Shown in pieces: positions 47,464 through 55,096 of a stretch of 64,000 nt of DNA. Position 1 is the stretch's first letter, and each line of letters opens with the position of its first letter. Source of the DNA: Alphaproteobacteria bacterium (GTDB taxonomy: Bacteria > Pseudomonadota > Alphaproteobacteria > SHVP01); NCBI GenBank assembly GCA_040216735.1, contig JAVJOO010000005.1, positions 620,001 through 684,000 on the forward strand, written 5' to 3'. A program made the position numbers and the translations under genes. The notes beneath the pieces are model-generated. The model did no database searches. It was not told the DNA's origin and was given only the letters and a program-made list of their open reading frames with translations.

Positions 47464-48648
47464 CTAGCCCTTGCGGGCGCCGAACAAACTGCTGCGGTTC
47501 AACTCGCTGTCGGTGTCGTTGGTCGTGACGATGGCCGGCGATCCCGAGGCATCGACCGTCGCCCACGCTTCGCGCACGGAGCCCTTGGGGAACCCCGCCT
47601 GAATAAACAAATCGGCGGCCCCGATGTCATGCAGCGGCCCCCAGAAGGGTTCGTTGTTGTAGTAGGTATCCCAGTCGTGGACGAACGCATCGTGCGGATC
47701 GAGGCCGCGTCCGAGTTGCGGATCGGAATGCATCGTGACCCCGCCCGGCCGCAAAACCCGGTGGATCTCGCCCATGATGTTGCGGATCGCTTTGCCCGAT
47801 GTCTCGTGGCACAGGCCGTGGGAGACCACGAGGTCGAAATAGTTGTCGGGAAAATCGGTGCGTTCGGCGTCCTGTTGCGAGAAATGAATCCGGCGATCGA
47901 ACGCCTCGGCCCGCGCATGCCCGTAGCGCAGTTGCGGCCCCGCGACGTCGATGGCGTGGACCTCGGCATCCGGATAGGCCTCGACATAGGGAAAGGTGCC
48001 GCGGCCAATGCCGCAGCCCATGTCGAGAATGCGCCGGGGCTTAAGGTCGGGGAATTCCTGGCGGATAAAGCGAATGATGTTGTTGCCGGCGGCGCCGCCG
48101 TATAGGCGCGCACGGGAATCCTTAAAGGTTTCTGCGCGACGGCCCATGAAAGGCACGACATAGTAGTACCCGCCGCGGTCGACGAGCGCGCCTGCGTAGA
48201 CATCGTCTTCGGTGATTTCGCCGCCGTAGCCGCCCGGCATACAGTGGATATCGATTGCCGCGTTGTAGCGCGGCACCTTGACCGCGGGGTCGAGACGGAG
48301 CGTCCCCTTTGGCCGTTTAACCTTGGCGCGGGCGATGAGATCGGGGAGTTGGCGTTCGATCGTCTCGCCGACGTTATCCCACATCATTTCTTGCAGAGTG
48401 CGGGCGACCGAACTCCAGGTTTGGCAAAAGTCGTCTTTCAGCAAGGCGCGGCGCACCTCGTGGCGATTGGCCGGCGCCCGCCCCGATGCCTTCGTAACCG
48501 CCGGGGCGACGCGCGCGCGGTAGACGTCCTTGCTTTTGGGATAGACCTCTTCCTCGGCGTGGATTTTGAACGCCGCGACATAGTTCTGTCGCGCCAACTC
48601 GTCGTGACTCGCGCGCGGCATCATGCGGTGGGGATAGGGCTCAAACAT
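47464..48648 (-). CDS. class I SAM-dependent methyltransferase
   Basis: The 394-residue protein has the Rossmann methyltransferase core at about residues 205-320: RRILDMGCGIGRGTFPYVEAYPDAEVHAIDVAG (SAM loop), FSQQDAERTDFPDNYFDLVVSHGLCHE and GEIHRVLRPGGVTMHSD. It is preceded by a ~200-residue region (FCQTWSSVARTLQEMMWDNVGETI, AAIDIHCMPGGYGGEITEDDVYAGALVDRG) that I cannot assign and that probably binds the acceptor substrate. The substrate is unknown. It converges with the GST gene, 22 nt away. Confidence 0.88.
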   Translation of the reverse strand: MFEPYPHRMMPRASHDELARQNYVAAFKIHAEEEVYPKSKDVYRARVAPAVTKASGRAPANRHEVRRALLKDDFCQTWSSVARTLQEMMWDNVGETIERQLPDLIARAKVKRPKGTLRLDPAVKVPRYNAAIDIHCMPGGYGGEITEDDVYAGALVDRGGYYYVVPFMGRRAETFKDSRARLYGGAAGNNIIRFIRQEFPDLKPRRILDMGCGIGRGTFPYVEAYPDAEVHAIDVAGPQLRYGHARAEAFDRRIHFSQQDAERTDFPDNYFDLVVSHGLCHETSGKAIRNIMGEIHRVLRPGGVTMHSDPQLGRGLDPHDAFVHDWDTYYNNEPFWGPLHDIGAADLFIQAGFPKGSVREAWATVDASGSPAIVTTNDTDSELNRSSLFGARKG

Positions 48649-48875
48649 GGACGTCTCCTGCCGGACCGATCTAGGCGTAGTTTAGCAGTCACGGACCGGG
48701 CATAAAGAGGGCGTATCGCACCCGCGAGGCCACACCTATCGGAAAACGGGTATCTGCCTTGCGTTTTCCACATGCCCACGCGACGTGGGCACACGATAGA
48801 ATGATGCCCGTCTCTTCGCCCGGAAGGCACCGCCGATTGGCGTTGCCCAGGTCCAGCCCATAGGACACGCCACAA

Positions 48876-49103
48876 ATGGTCATGCGCCATGCTTCCCGCG
48901 CTCACAACCTCATTTCGACCATCGTCGTCATTTGGGTCGTTGCTTATTCGCTGCTCTTTCTCGGCGAGATTGCCTTGGAAAAGCTCGGTGTACGATCTGG
49001 CGGTTGGGGCGAACATCACTGGACGTTGATGGCGGCGATTGCCACTGGTATCTGGGCTGTTGTGTTCGCCGGAGTCGTCATGAGAAACCGCCGCGCTAGG
49101 TAG
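48876..49103 (+). CDS. possible small two-helix membrane protein, 75 aa
   Basis: The ORF encodes two clear hydrophobic segments: LISTIVVIWVVAYSLLFLGEI (about residues 12-32) and WTLMAAIATGIWAVVFAGVVM (about 49-69). Basic residues lie at both ends. The start lacks a good Shine-Dalgarno sequence, though AGGA lies 9 nt upstream. The hydrophobic pattern makes it likely to be a real small membrane protein. I cannot name a family. Confidence 0.45.
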   Translation: MVMRHASRAHNLISTIVVIWVVAYSLLFLGEIALEKLGVRSGGWGEHHWTLMAAIATGIWAVVFAGVVMRNRRAR

Positions 49104-49214
49104 CGCCTTATTCAGCCAGTCACGAAGGTCGGTCACAGAACTGTCACCGAATGACCATAGGGTGCGCGGCTGGAGGAACGCCGCCGGGCGGTGGGTTCAT
49201 TTCGTGGAGCGACC

Positions 49215-49727
49215 ATGACCGACAAGATTTTCAACGTTCTGTTCCTGTGCACCGGGAACTCAGCGCGCAGCATCCTGGCCGAGGCCATTTTGGAGCGTGA
49301 AGGGATGGGTAAGTTCCGGGCCTTTTCAGCCGGCAGCCATCCGAACGGCGCCGTCAATCCCTACGCGACGGCTTTGTTGAAAAAACTGAACTACCCCGCC
49401 GAGCGTTTCCGGTCCAAGTCGTGGGACGAATTCGCCGTGCCGGATGCGCCGAAGATGGATTTCGTGTTCACGGTCTGCGACAACGCCGCCAGCGAAGTGT
49501 GCCCGGTATGGCCGGGCCAACCGATGTCGGCCCATTGGGGCGTGCCCGACCCCGCCGCAGCGGAAGGGACGCCTGTGGAAATCCACCTCGCGTTCTCGGA
49601 CACCTACCGGATGCTGTCGAACCGGATAAGTTTGTTCGTCAACCTGCCGTTCAATTCGCTGGAAAAATTGGGCCTTCAGAAACGGCTCGACGCGATCGGC
49701 GCGGACAAGGCCACTCAAAACGCCTGA
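49215..49727 (+). CDS. arsC: arsenate reductase, low-molecular-weight phosphatase type (thioredoxin-coupled)
   Basis: The 170-residue protein has the P-loop FLCTGNSARSILAEAIL with the nucleophilic Cys and Arg. The extra cysteine pair is in FTVCDNAASEVCPVWPG, which distinguishes thioredoxin-dependent arsenate reductase from tyrosine phosphatases. The start ATG has GGAG 6 nt upstream, and the in-frame GTG at 49191 is less likely. There is no arsR, arsB or acr3 nearby, so it is an orphan and could instead act on another oxyanion or on phosphotyrosine. Confidence 0.85.
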   Translation: MTDKIFNVLFLCTGNSARSILAEAILEREGMGKFRAFSAGSHPNGAVNPYATALLKKLNYPAERFRSKSWDEFAVPDAPKMDFVFTVCDNAASEVCPVWPGQPMSAHWGVPDPAAAEGTPVEIHLAFSDTYRMLSNRISLFVNLPFNSLEKLGLQKRLDAIGADKATQNA

Positions 49728-49730
49728 CGT

Positions 49731-51116
49731 CTAGGCGGGCCGCCATGCCCCGTGCAGACCGGTGACGATCCGGTGGGGTAACACCACGGTAGCGATCGGC
49801 GGGGCGTCGATCGCTTGGGCGTCGAGGACCACGAGATCGGACCGGTTCTCCGCGCCGCGATAAACCAACGCAAGGAGATAGCCCTCGCCCTCAGCGGCAT
49901 CGGCGCGGGCGGGTACGAAGACGGGTTCTTGCACGAGACACCCCTCCCCCGGCACGAAGCTGCGGCGCGCGCCCGTTGACCAGTCGTAGTGATGGACCGC
50001 GTCGAGACCGCGCACCGCACCGCTCCACCCGGCGCTATAGCCGTGGCGATAGGGGCGCCCGCGAAACCGTACGTCCATCACCGGCATTTCGCCGTTGGCC
50101 GCGTCGAACCGCCGCTGTTCCACGGTGCGTGACGTGGGATCGACGGTCCAGCGGTGCAGGGCGGGAAATTCGAGGCCGGCCGGCCACGATCCGTCGGGGT
50201 CGGGGAACAGCATGGCGCGGGGATAGCGAACGACGTCGCACAGGAGTAGGCCGTCCTGTTCGTAGGCGTTCATGGTGTGCGAGCCCCAGCAGCCTTCGAA
50301 CGCGATCCAGTCGATGTCCGCACCGCTGCCGCCCTTGGGCAGGATGCCGAGGAACGACGCGCGCTCCTTTTCCCAAGCGACGTAGGGACCGCCGGCGGCC
50401 TCACGCGCATGGTCGTAGACCGCCGGGAACACCGTCAGCACGACGAAGTTCTCGGTCATGAACATGTCGTGGGTCATGCTTTCGTAGGGGACTTCGATTT
50501 CTGCGCTGTGGGTCACGGCGCCGGCCGCGTCGACGATATGGTAGGTGACGTTGCCGGGTGCGGGGTGTGGCGCGGTACGGCCAAAGACGTGCATCTCGCC
50601 GGTGGCCGGGTCGATCTTGGGGTGGACCATCATGTCGTGGGGGATCGCCCCGCCGAAATTGTAGGGACCGCGTGTCTCCAACGTCTCCGGATCGATCTCG
50701 TGCGGCAGCCCGGTCTCCCAGGTCGCGAGTACCTTGCTACCGTGGCACACGATCGTGGCGTTGGCAGTATTGCGGCTTGCCGCCCTGACCGACGGTGCCG
50801 CGGATAGCGGCTCGAACAGGGTGCCGAACAGCGCCTCGCCGGCCTCGCGTTCGCGCACGAAGCGCTCGGTGCGGACCCACTTGTTGGTGTAGTGGACGCG
50901 GCCATCGTCGAAGCGAAACGCATGCACCATGCCGTCGCCGTCGTACCAGTTGGCGTAGAAGCCGCGCGGCGGAAATTGCGGGTTGGGTCCGTTGCGATAG
51001 AACGTGCCCACCAGCCCCGGCGGTAGCGTACCGACGACCGGTAGATCGAAGGCTTCGCCTTCGAGGCGCCAGGGCGCAGCATTGCCCTGGAAGGAGTCGG
51101 GAAAGGGCTTGCTCAT
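49731..51116 (-). CDS. carotenoid/stilbene cleavage oxygenase (RPE65 family)
   Basis: The 461-residue seven-bladed beta-propeller enzyme has four Fe(II)-binding His motifs: GGAIPHDMMVHPK, ESMTHDMFMTENF, CWGSHTMNAYEQ and IVTGLHGAWRP. It also has the early signature PPGLVGTFYRNGPNPQFPP and DGDGMVHAFRF. It cleaves a C=C bond with O2; substrates in the family include carotenoids, apocarotenals and lignin-derived stilbenes. The gene follows the luciferase-like gene by 22 nt. Confidence 0.92.
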   Translation of the reverse strand: MSKPFPDSFQGNAAPWRLEGEAFDLPVVGTLPPGLVGTFYRNGPNPQFPPRGFYANWYDGDGMVHAFRFDDGRVHYTNKWVRTERFVREREAGEALFGTLFEPLSAAPSVRAASRNTANATIVCHGSKVLATWETGLPHEIDPETLETRGPYNFGGAIPHDMMVHPKIDPATGEMHVFGRTAPHPAPGNVTYHIVDAAGAVTHSAEIEVPYESMTHDMFMTENFVVLTVFPAVYDHAREAAGGPYVAWEKERASFLGILPKGGSGADIDWIAFEGCWGSHTMNAYEQDGLLLCDVVRYPRAMLFPDPDGSWPAGLEFPALHRWTVDPTSRTVEQRRFDAANGEMPVMDVRFRGRPYRHGYSAGWSGAVRGLDAVHHYDWSTGARRSFVPGEGCLVQEPVFVPARADAAEGEGYLLALVYRGAENRSDLVVLDAQAIDAPPIATVVLPHRIVTGLHGAWRPA

Positions 51117-51138
51117 GGTCAGGCCGATTGCCGTCCGA

Positions 51139-52314
51139 TTACTCGGCGGCGTCGCTTTTCTTGGGCGCGGCTTCCTCCGCCTTTTGGCGGTCGATGATCA
51201 TTTGCTGGGCGCGGGCGGCGGACGCCTTAAAGTCTTCCTGGCTGTCGCGGACCCAGTCGTAGGATTGCCGGCGCTGGATGTTGTGGCCCTGAAAATGCGG
51301 CATGACGTGGCGCGCGATGAGTTCGTAGGACTTGAGCTTGTCTTCGAACCGGGCCCAGCCATGATCGACAGCGAGGTAGCAGCCGAACCCGCCGGTTTCT
51401 TTTTGCAGTTTTTCGATCTGGCGGATGGCGTCGCTCGGATCGCCAATGACGGCGCGCCCGATTTTGACGAGGTGCTCGGCCGGGTCGCCCTTGCCTTCGG
51501 GCGGCACCATCGGATGTGTCGCGACATCCTCGAAATACTGGATCCATTCGTCGATCCCGTAGCGCACGTTGGCGAAGGCCTGTTCGCGGGTTTCGGCGAT
51601 GTGGACGGTGCTGACGAGGCGCCAGTTGGACCGGTCCATCGTATGCCCGTGTTTGCCGGCCATCTCTGTCGCGATGTTCCAGTTGCGAACCGCGGCGGCA
51701 ATGCCCTCGGGCGAAGTGCCGCCCATCGCCATGAGGCTCGTCCCGAAACGCCCGGCGGAACGCGCTCCCGACGGCGAGATCACGCTGGCAGTGGCGACCT
51801 CGATCGGTTGGTTGGCGTAGGGACGCAATTGGAGACGGGCGTCTTTGAGTTCGAACCAGTCGGTTTTCATCGTGACGGTCTCGCCCGCGAAAAGGCGCAA
51901 GATCACATCGAGGGATTCGTCCATCATGTCGCGCTGGCGTTCGGCGACGATCCCCATCGCCTTGGCGTCGGAGACCAGCGCGCCGGGACCGGCACCCATC
52001 ATCGCGCGCCCGCGGGTCATGTGATGCAACTGCATCATGCGGTCGGCGAGGATCAGCGGGTGATGATAGGGCAGCGACGAGACGCCGGTCCCGAGGCGAA
52101 TGCGTTTGGTGCGATCACCCAGAACAGCGAGCACGAGTTCCGGCGAGGCGATCACCTCGGTGCCGGCAGAGTGGTGTTCGCCGATCCAGGCTTCGTCGAA
52201 GCCCAGCGCGTCGAGGTGTTGGACAACCTGCATGTCGCGCTCGATGCACAGGGTCGGATTCTCGCCAACCGGGTGGATCGGCGGAATGAAAGTGCCAAAA
52301 CGCAAGTGGTTCAT
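51139..52314 (-). CDS. LLM-class flavin-dependent monooxygenase (luciferase-like)
   Basis: The 391-residue TIM-barrel flavoenzyme has LRFGTFIPPIHPVGENPTLCIERDMQVVQHLDALGFDEAWIGEHHSAGTEVIASPELVLAVLGDRTKRIRLGTGVSSLPYHHPLILADRMMQLHHMTRGRAMMGAGPG. That is the alkanal-monooxygenase-like LLM pattern; the EHHS His and MGAGPG are the flavin region. It uses FMNH2 or F420 and O2. The substrate is unknown, but the neighbours are a cupin and a carotenoid oxygenase on the same strand. Confidence 0.9.
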   Translation of the reverse strand: MNHLRFGTFIPPIHPVGENPTLCIERDMQVVQHLDALGFDEAWIGEHHSAGTEVIASPELVLAVLGDRTKRIRLGTGVSSLPYHHPLILADRMMQLHHMTRGRAMMGAGPGALVSDAKAMGIVAERQRDMMDESLDVILRLFAGETVTMKTDWFELKDARLQLRPYANQPIEVATASVISPSGARSAGRFGTSLMAMGGTSPEGIAAAVRNWNIATEMAGKHGHTMDRSNWRLVSTVHIAETREQAFANVRYGIDEWIQYFEDVATHPMVPPEGKGDPAEHLVKIGRAVIGDPSDAIRQIEKLQKETGGFGCYLAVDHGWARFEDKLKSYELIARHVMPHFQGHNIQRRQSYDWVRDSQEDFKASAARAQQMIIDRQKAEEAAPKKSDAAE

Positions 52315-52403
52315 CGTGTTCCTCCCTCGGATCGCCCATTGTGGCAGGGCGGCGGCCGGAGTCTAGAAACGGCGATAAGGGCGCCCGGGGGGCGGTCGGC
52401 GCG

Positions 52404-53171
52404 CTAGATGGGCTCGGGCGGGAACTGCATGACCAGAACCGCCGCCCCGGTGGGGCCGGCCGTGAAGGTTTCGGTCTCATCGGCGCCGATGTAGACGCAA
52501 CTGCCGGCGTCGAGGTCGGTGCCTCGGCCGCGCAGACTGCCTTGCATCACGAGGCCGTAACGTCCCGCGCCGGGGCGGCCCAGGGCAAGGCCGGTAGCGG
52601 CGCCCGCACCCAGGCCAAAGGTCGAGACGCCGAGCCCGTCGTCCTCGCACGGCATCGCATCGTGGCGTTCGACAGCGCCGGGCGGCAGCGACGCGACCTC
52701 GGGCAGGACAAACTCTTCGACCATCGCGAAGCGGCGGCGGACCGGACGCAGGGTCGGCCGGCTTTGGGGCATCGTCTTGCCACCCGAATCCCAGCAATTG
52801 CGAAGGGTGAGGTAATGGGTGGCGCGTTCCGTCGTGACGATCGGGCCGTAGGGCGTGTGGCCGCCGGCGAAATGCACCGTGAGGGCACCGACGGTCTTTT
52901 TGCCAAAGAGTGCATCGCCGCGCAGGAAGGCCTGGAACTGGTTGGTGTCGTGGTAGTGCGGCGGCACCGTGGCGCGCGGCGGTTGTTCGACGTAATAGGC
53001 CTGCGGCCGCCCCATCGCCGTGGCCGGCGGGTTCGGATCGACGTTGGCGGGCAACGCGCCGAAAAACGGCGTGACGTAATAGTTCTCGTCGCTCCCGGTC
53101 TCGGTATAGCCCGGCACCATCAACACTTGGCGGCGGGCGAACGCCTCCTGCGTCGCAACAACCTCAACCAC
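52404..53171 (-). CDS. cupin-domain protein
   Basis: The 255-residue protein has a cupin metal motif in RATVPPHYHDTNQFQAFLRGDALFGKKTVGALTVHFAGGHTPYGP. His ligands HYH and His-x-P lie on the barrel. A second, weaker barrel half is at the C-terminus (GRYGLVMQGSLRGRGTDLDAGSCVYIGADETETFTAGPTGAAVLVMQF). It could be a dioxygenase/isomerase or a ligand-binding protein. It lies upstream of the luciferase-like gene on the same strand, with an 89-nt gap. Confidence 0.85.
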   Translation of the reverse strand: MVEVVATQEAFARRQVLMVPGYTETGSDENYYVTPFFGALPANVDPNPPATAMGRPQAYYVEQPPRATVPPHYHDTNQFQAFLRGDALFGKKTVGALTVHFAGGHTPYGPIVTTERATHYLTLRNCWDSGGKTMPQSRPTLRPVRRRFAMVEEFVLPEVASLPPGAVERHDAMPCEDDGLGVSTFGLGAGAATGLALGRPGAGRYGLVMQGSLRGRGTDLDAGSCVYIGADETETFTAGPTGAAVLVMQFPPEPI

Positions 53172-53235
53172 GGCATGCCTCCCCTCGTATCATCCGCCGA
53201 TTGTGCCGGGACGGCGCCCGGCCTGTACAGCGCAA

Positions 53236-54114
53236 TTAACGGCGCGCAGGAACCAAGACCGGAAAACCGCGTGGGAGAAGGGTTATGTCGGCGGGCAGCG
53301 ACGCAACCAAGTCGCCGTCGCCCTGCATCGGGTCGCCCACGGGGGCTAGTATGTGCACATCGGTCGCGGTGATGTAGCGCACATCGTTGAGCGCCGGTAA
53401 CCGGTCAAGAAAAACCGCAAGCCCGTAGCGCAATGCGTTGTAGCGCCCCGACCGCGTCATCAGACAGACCTCGAAACTGCGGCGGTCCAGACCCGCGCGC
53501 GGCGCGACGATGTTCTTACCCCCGTAGTAGCGCCCGTTCGACACGATCACCGATGTGGCCGACAGCCGTTCACCGTCGATCACGAGATCAAAGCGGGGGA
53601 AGCGGTAGGTGAACAGACCGATGGCGCCACTGAGGACGTAGGCACCCTTGCCGGCATATTTCTTTATCCGCTTGCTCACATGGGCGACGATGTGGGCGTC
53701 CGCGCCGACCCCCACCATCTGAACGAACCGCCTGCCGTTGACCTGGCCGATCGCGATCTCGCGCCGGTCGCCATTGACGATCGTCTCGGCGATTTGCGCC
53801 GTCGTCCGCCCTAGTCCGAGTTCAAGCGCCAACACGTTCGCTGTGCCAAGCGGGACGATCCCGAGCGGCGGGGCGGCGGCGCCCAGGCCATTGACGACTT
53901 CGTTGATCGTGCCGTCGCCGCCGGCGACGACGACCGCATCGACATCGGGACCGAGGCCGCGTGCCAACCTTTCGGCGTGGCCCGGCGCTTCGGTCAACAA
54001 AAGATCCACCGTGCAGCCGAGCCAATCGAGGCGCGACAGTACGCGATCGAGGCGCCCGCGGCGGCGCCACCCGGCCGTCGGGTTGAAGATGACGGCGATC
54101 CGCCGACGCGGCAC
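53236..54114 (-). CDS. diacylglycerol/lipid kinase (YegS/DgkB family)
   Basis: The kinase fold is clear: RIAVIFNPTAGWRRRGRLDRVLSRL, the catalytic motif VDAVVVAGGDGTINEVVNGLG, PLGIVPLGTANVLALELG, and NGRYYGGKNIVAPRAGLDRRSFEV. It phosphorylates diacylglycerol or a related lipid with ATP. The open frame reaches 54213. I set the start at the GTG at 54114 just before PRRRIAVIFNP, because the extra 33 residues come from AT-rich DNA that holds the repeats below. At 292 residues it then has family length. It diverges from the PlcP-like gene, so it may return the diacylglycerol made there to phosphatidic acid. Confidence 0.88.
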   Translation of the reverse strand: MPRRRIAVIFNPTAGWRRRGRLDRVLSRLDWLGCTVDLLLTEAPGHAERLARGLGPDVDAVVVAGGDGTINEVVNGLGAAAPPLGIVPLGTANVLALELGLGRTTAQIAETIVNGDRREIAIGQVNGRRFVQMVGVGADAHIVAHVSKRIKKYAGKGAYVLSGAIGLFTYRFPRFDLVIDGERLSATSVIVSNGRYYGGKNIVAPRAGLDRRSFEVCLMTRSGRYNALRYGLAVFLDRLPALNDVRYITATDVHILAPVGDPMQGDGDLVASLPADITLLPRGFPVLVPARR

Positions 54115-54135
54115 GGCGCCGGCCGCCTCGGGACC

Positions 54136-54153
54136 GTTACAGTTATGTGTCAA
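54136..54153 (-). promoter_or_regulatory. PHO-box-like direct repeat facing the lipid kinase
   Basis: Read on the minus strand the sequence is TTGACAC-ATAA-CTGTAAC: two 7-mers resembling the PhoB half-site CTGTNAY, separated by 4 nt as in known PHO boxes. It lies 21 nt upstream of the chosen GTG of the lipid-kinase gene. That is close; if PhoB acts here, the transcript would be nearly leaderless, or the start codon lies elsewhere. No good -10 follows. Confidence 0.45.
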
Positions 54154-54175
54154 TATTATTACTTCAATATTACTT
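54151..54175. repeat. imperfect AT-rich direct repeat
   Basis: CAATATT-att-ACTT is followed directly by CAATATTACTT. The repeat forms the AT-rich core of the divergent promoter region and is unlike the GC-rich DNA around it. Confidence 0.5.
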
Positions 54176-54184
54176 AGTTTGCGC

Positions 54185-54205
54185 AGACCTTTAGTTAATA
54201 GGTCT
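54185..54205. promoter_or_regulatory. inverted repeat AGACCT-N9-AGGTCT
   Basis: Perfect 6-bp arms, AGACCT and AGGTCT, are separated by 9 nt of AT-rich sequence. The right arm overlaps the PHO-box-like repeat at 54204. It could be an operator for a dimeric regulator; no regulator gene is adjacent. Confidence 0.4.
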
Positions 54206-54221
54206 GTAACCAAACATTAAC
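54204..54221 (+). promoter_or_regulatory. PHO-box-like direct repeat facing the PlcP-like gene
   Basis: CTGTAAC-CAAA-CATTAAC has one good PhoB half-site and one degenerate one, 4 nt apart. TATCAT (54235-54240) and TATTAT (54244-54249) lie downstream as possible -10 elements. The spacing is somewhat long for the first. The site and gene context support PhoB control but the second half-site is weak. Confidence 0.45.
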
Positions 54222-54238
54222 GAGACAGGAGAACTATC

Positions 54239-54307
54239 ATGAATATTATGAATACTCAAGATGTGCGTTTGCTAGTACCGAGTACAACTGCATATAGAGG
54301 CCGATGA
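54239..54307 (+). CDS. possible 22-residue leader peptide upstream of the PlcP-like gene
   Basis: An ATG follows GACAGGAGAACTATC, a strong Shine-Dalgarno sequence with good spacing. The frame runs 22 codons (MNIMNTQDVRLLVPSTTAY...) to a TGA that overlaps the ATG of the phosphoesterase gene (cgATGAac). This layout couples translation. The phosphoesterase itself has only a weak AGAGG 3 nt from its ATG, so it may rely on the leader. If transcription starts at the later -10 (54244-54249), the leader would not be translated. Confidence 0.4.
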   Translation: MNIMNTQDVRLLVPSTTAYRGR

Positions 54308-55092
54308 ACGTTATCCACATGCCGCGCCACTATCGCACCCTGTGGTTATCCGACATTCACCTGGGGACGAAAAGCTGCCGCGCCGACGACTTGCTGCGAT
54401 TCATCCAGTCGGTCGAGTTCGACAACCTGTATCTGGTCGGCGACATCGTCGACTGCTGGCGGCTCAAGAAATCCTGGTACTGGCCGCCAAGTCACTCAGC
54501 CTTCGTGCAGGAAGTGCTGAACCGCGCCGCCGCCGGGGCCAACGTGATCTTTGTGCCGGGCAACCACGACGAAACCGCGCGCGACTATGCCGGCCTGACG
54601 GTCGGCGACGTGAAGGTAATGACCGATGCCATCCACGAAACGGCTGACGGACGGCGCCTGCTCATTCTGCACGGCGACGCGTTCGACGGCGTCGTGCGCT
54701 ACGCGCGCTGGCTCTACTACTTCGGCGACTGGTCCTATCGCAGCGCCATCGTGTTGAACCACTGGTTCAACATCGCGCGAAAGCGCTTGGGAATGCCCTA
54801 CTGGTCGTTGTCGGCATTCTTGAAACACCGAGTGAAGAACGCGGTGCAGTTCATCGCCAATTTCGAAGACGCGGTGGTCGCGGAAGCGCGGCACCGAGGT
54901 GTCGATGGGGTCGTTTGCGGCCACGTCCATCACGCCGAAATGCGAATGATCGACGGTATCCTTTACTGCAACGACGGCGATTGGGTCGAAAGCTGCACGG
55001 CCCTGGTCGAACACCACGATGGCACGATGGAGATCGTCAGGCCGTTGGAAACCGTCGAGGTCGACGTACGCGCCCTCGCCTGGGCGTCTTGA
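54304..55092 (+). CDS. plcP: PlcP-like metallophosphoesterase (phospholipase C / LpxH-like family)
   Basis: The 262-residue calcineurin-fold enzyme has the full metal set: WLSDIHLGTKS, LVGDIVDCW, VPGNHDETARDY, LILHGDAFD and GHVHHAEM. It is usually annotated UDP-2,3-diacylglucosamine diphosphatase. Stretches such as WRLKKSWYWPPSHSAFVQ, YWSLSAFLKHRVKNAV and CNDGDWVESCTALVEHHDG match PlcP, the phosphate-starvation phospholipase C known from rhizobia and marine alphaproteobacteria. PlcP would turn phospholipids into diacylglycerol. The glycosyltransferase gene downstream, 4 nt away, uses that product. Confidence 0.83.
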   Translation: MNVIHMPRHYRTLWLSDIHLGTKSCRADDLLRFIQSVEFDNLYLVGDIVDCWRLKKSWYWPPSHSAFVQEVLNRAAAGANVIFVPGNHDETARDYAGLTVGDVKVMTDAIHETADGRRLLILHGDAFDGVVRYARWLYYFGDWSYRSAIVLNHWFNIARKRLGMPYWSLSAFLKHRVKNAVQFIANFEDAVVAEARHRGVDGVVCGHVHHAEMRMIDGILYCNDGDWVESCTALVEHHDGTMEIVRPLETVEVDVRALAWAS

Positions 55093-55096
55093 GCCC

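Noticed and set aside
51004-52407. 467-codon plus-strand frame opposite the LLM monooxygenase
   Set aside because: Antisense to a gene with clear luciferase-like motifs; the antisense translation has no family character.
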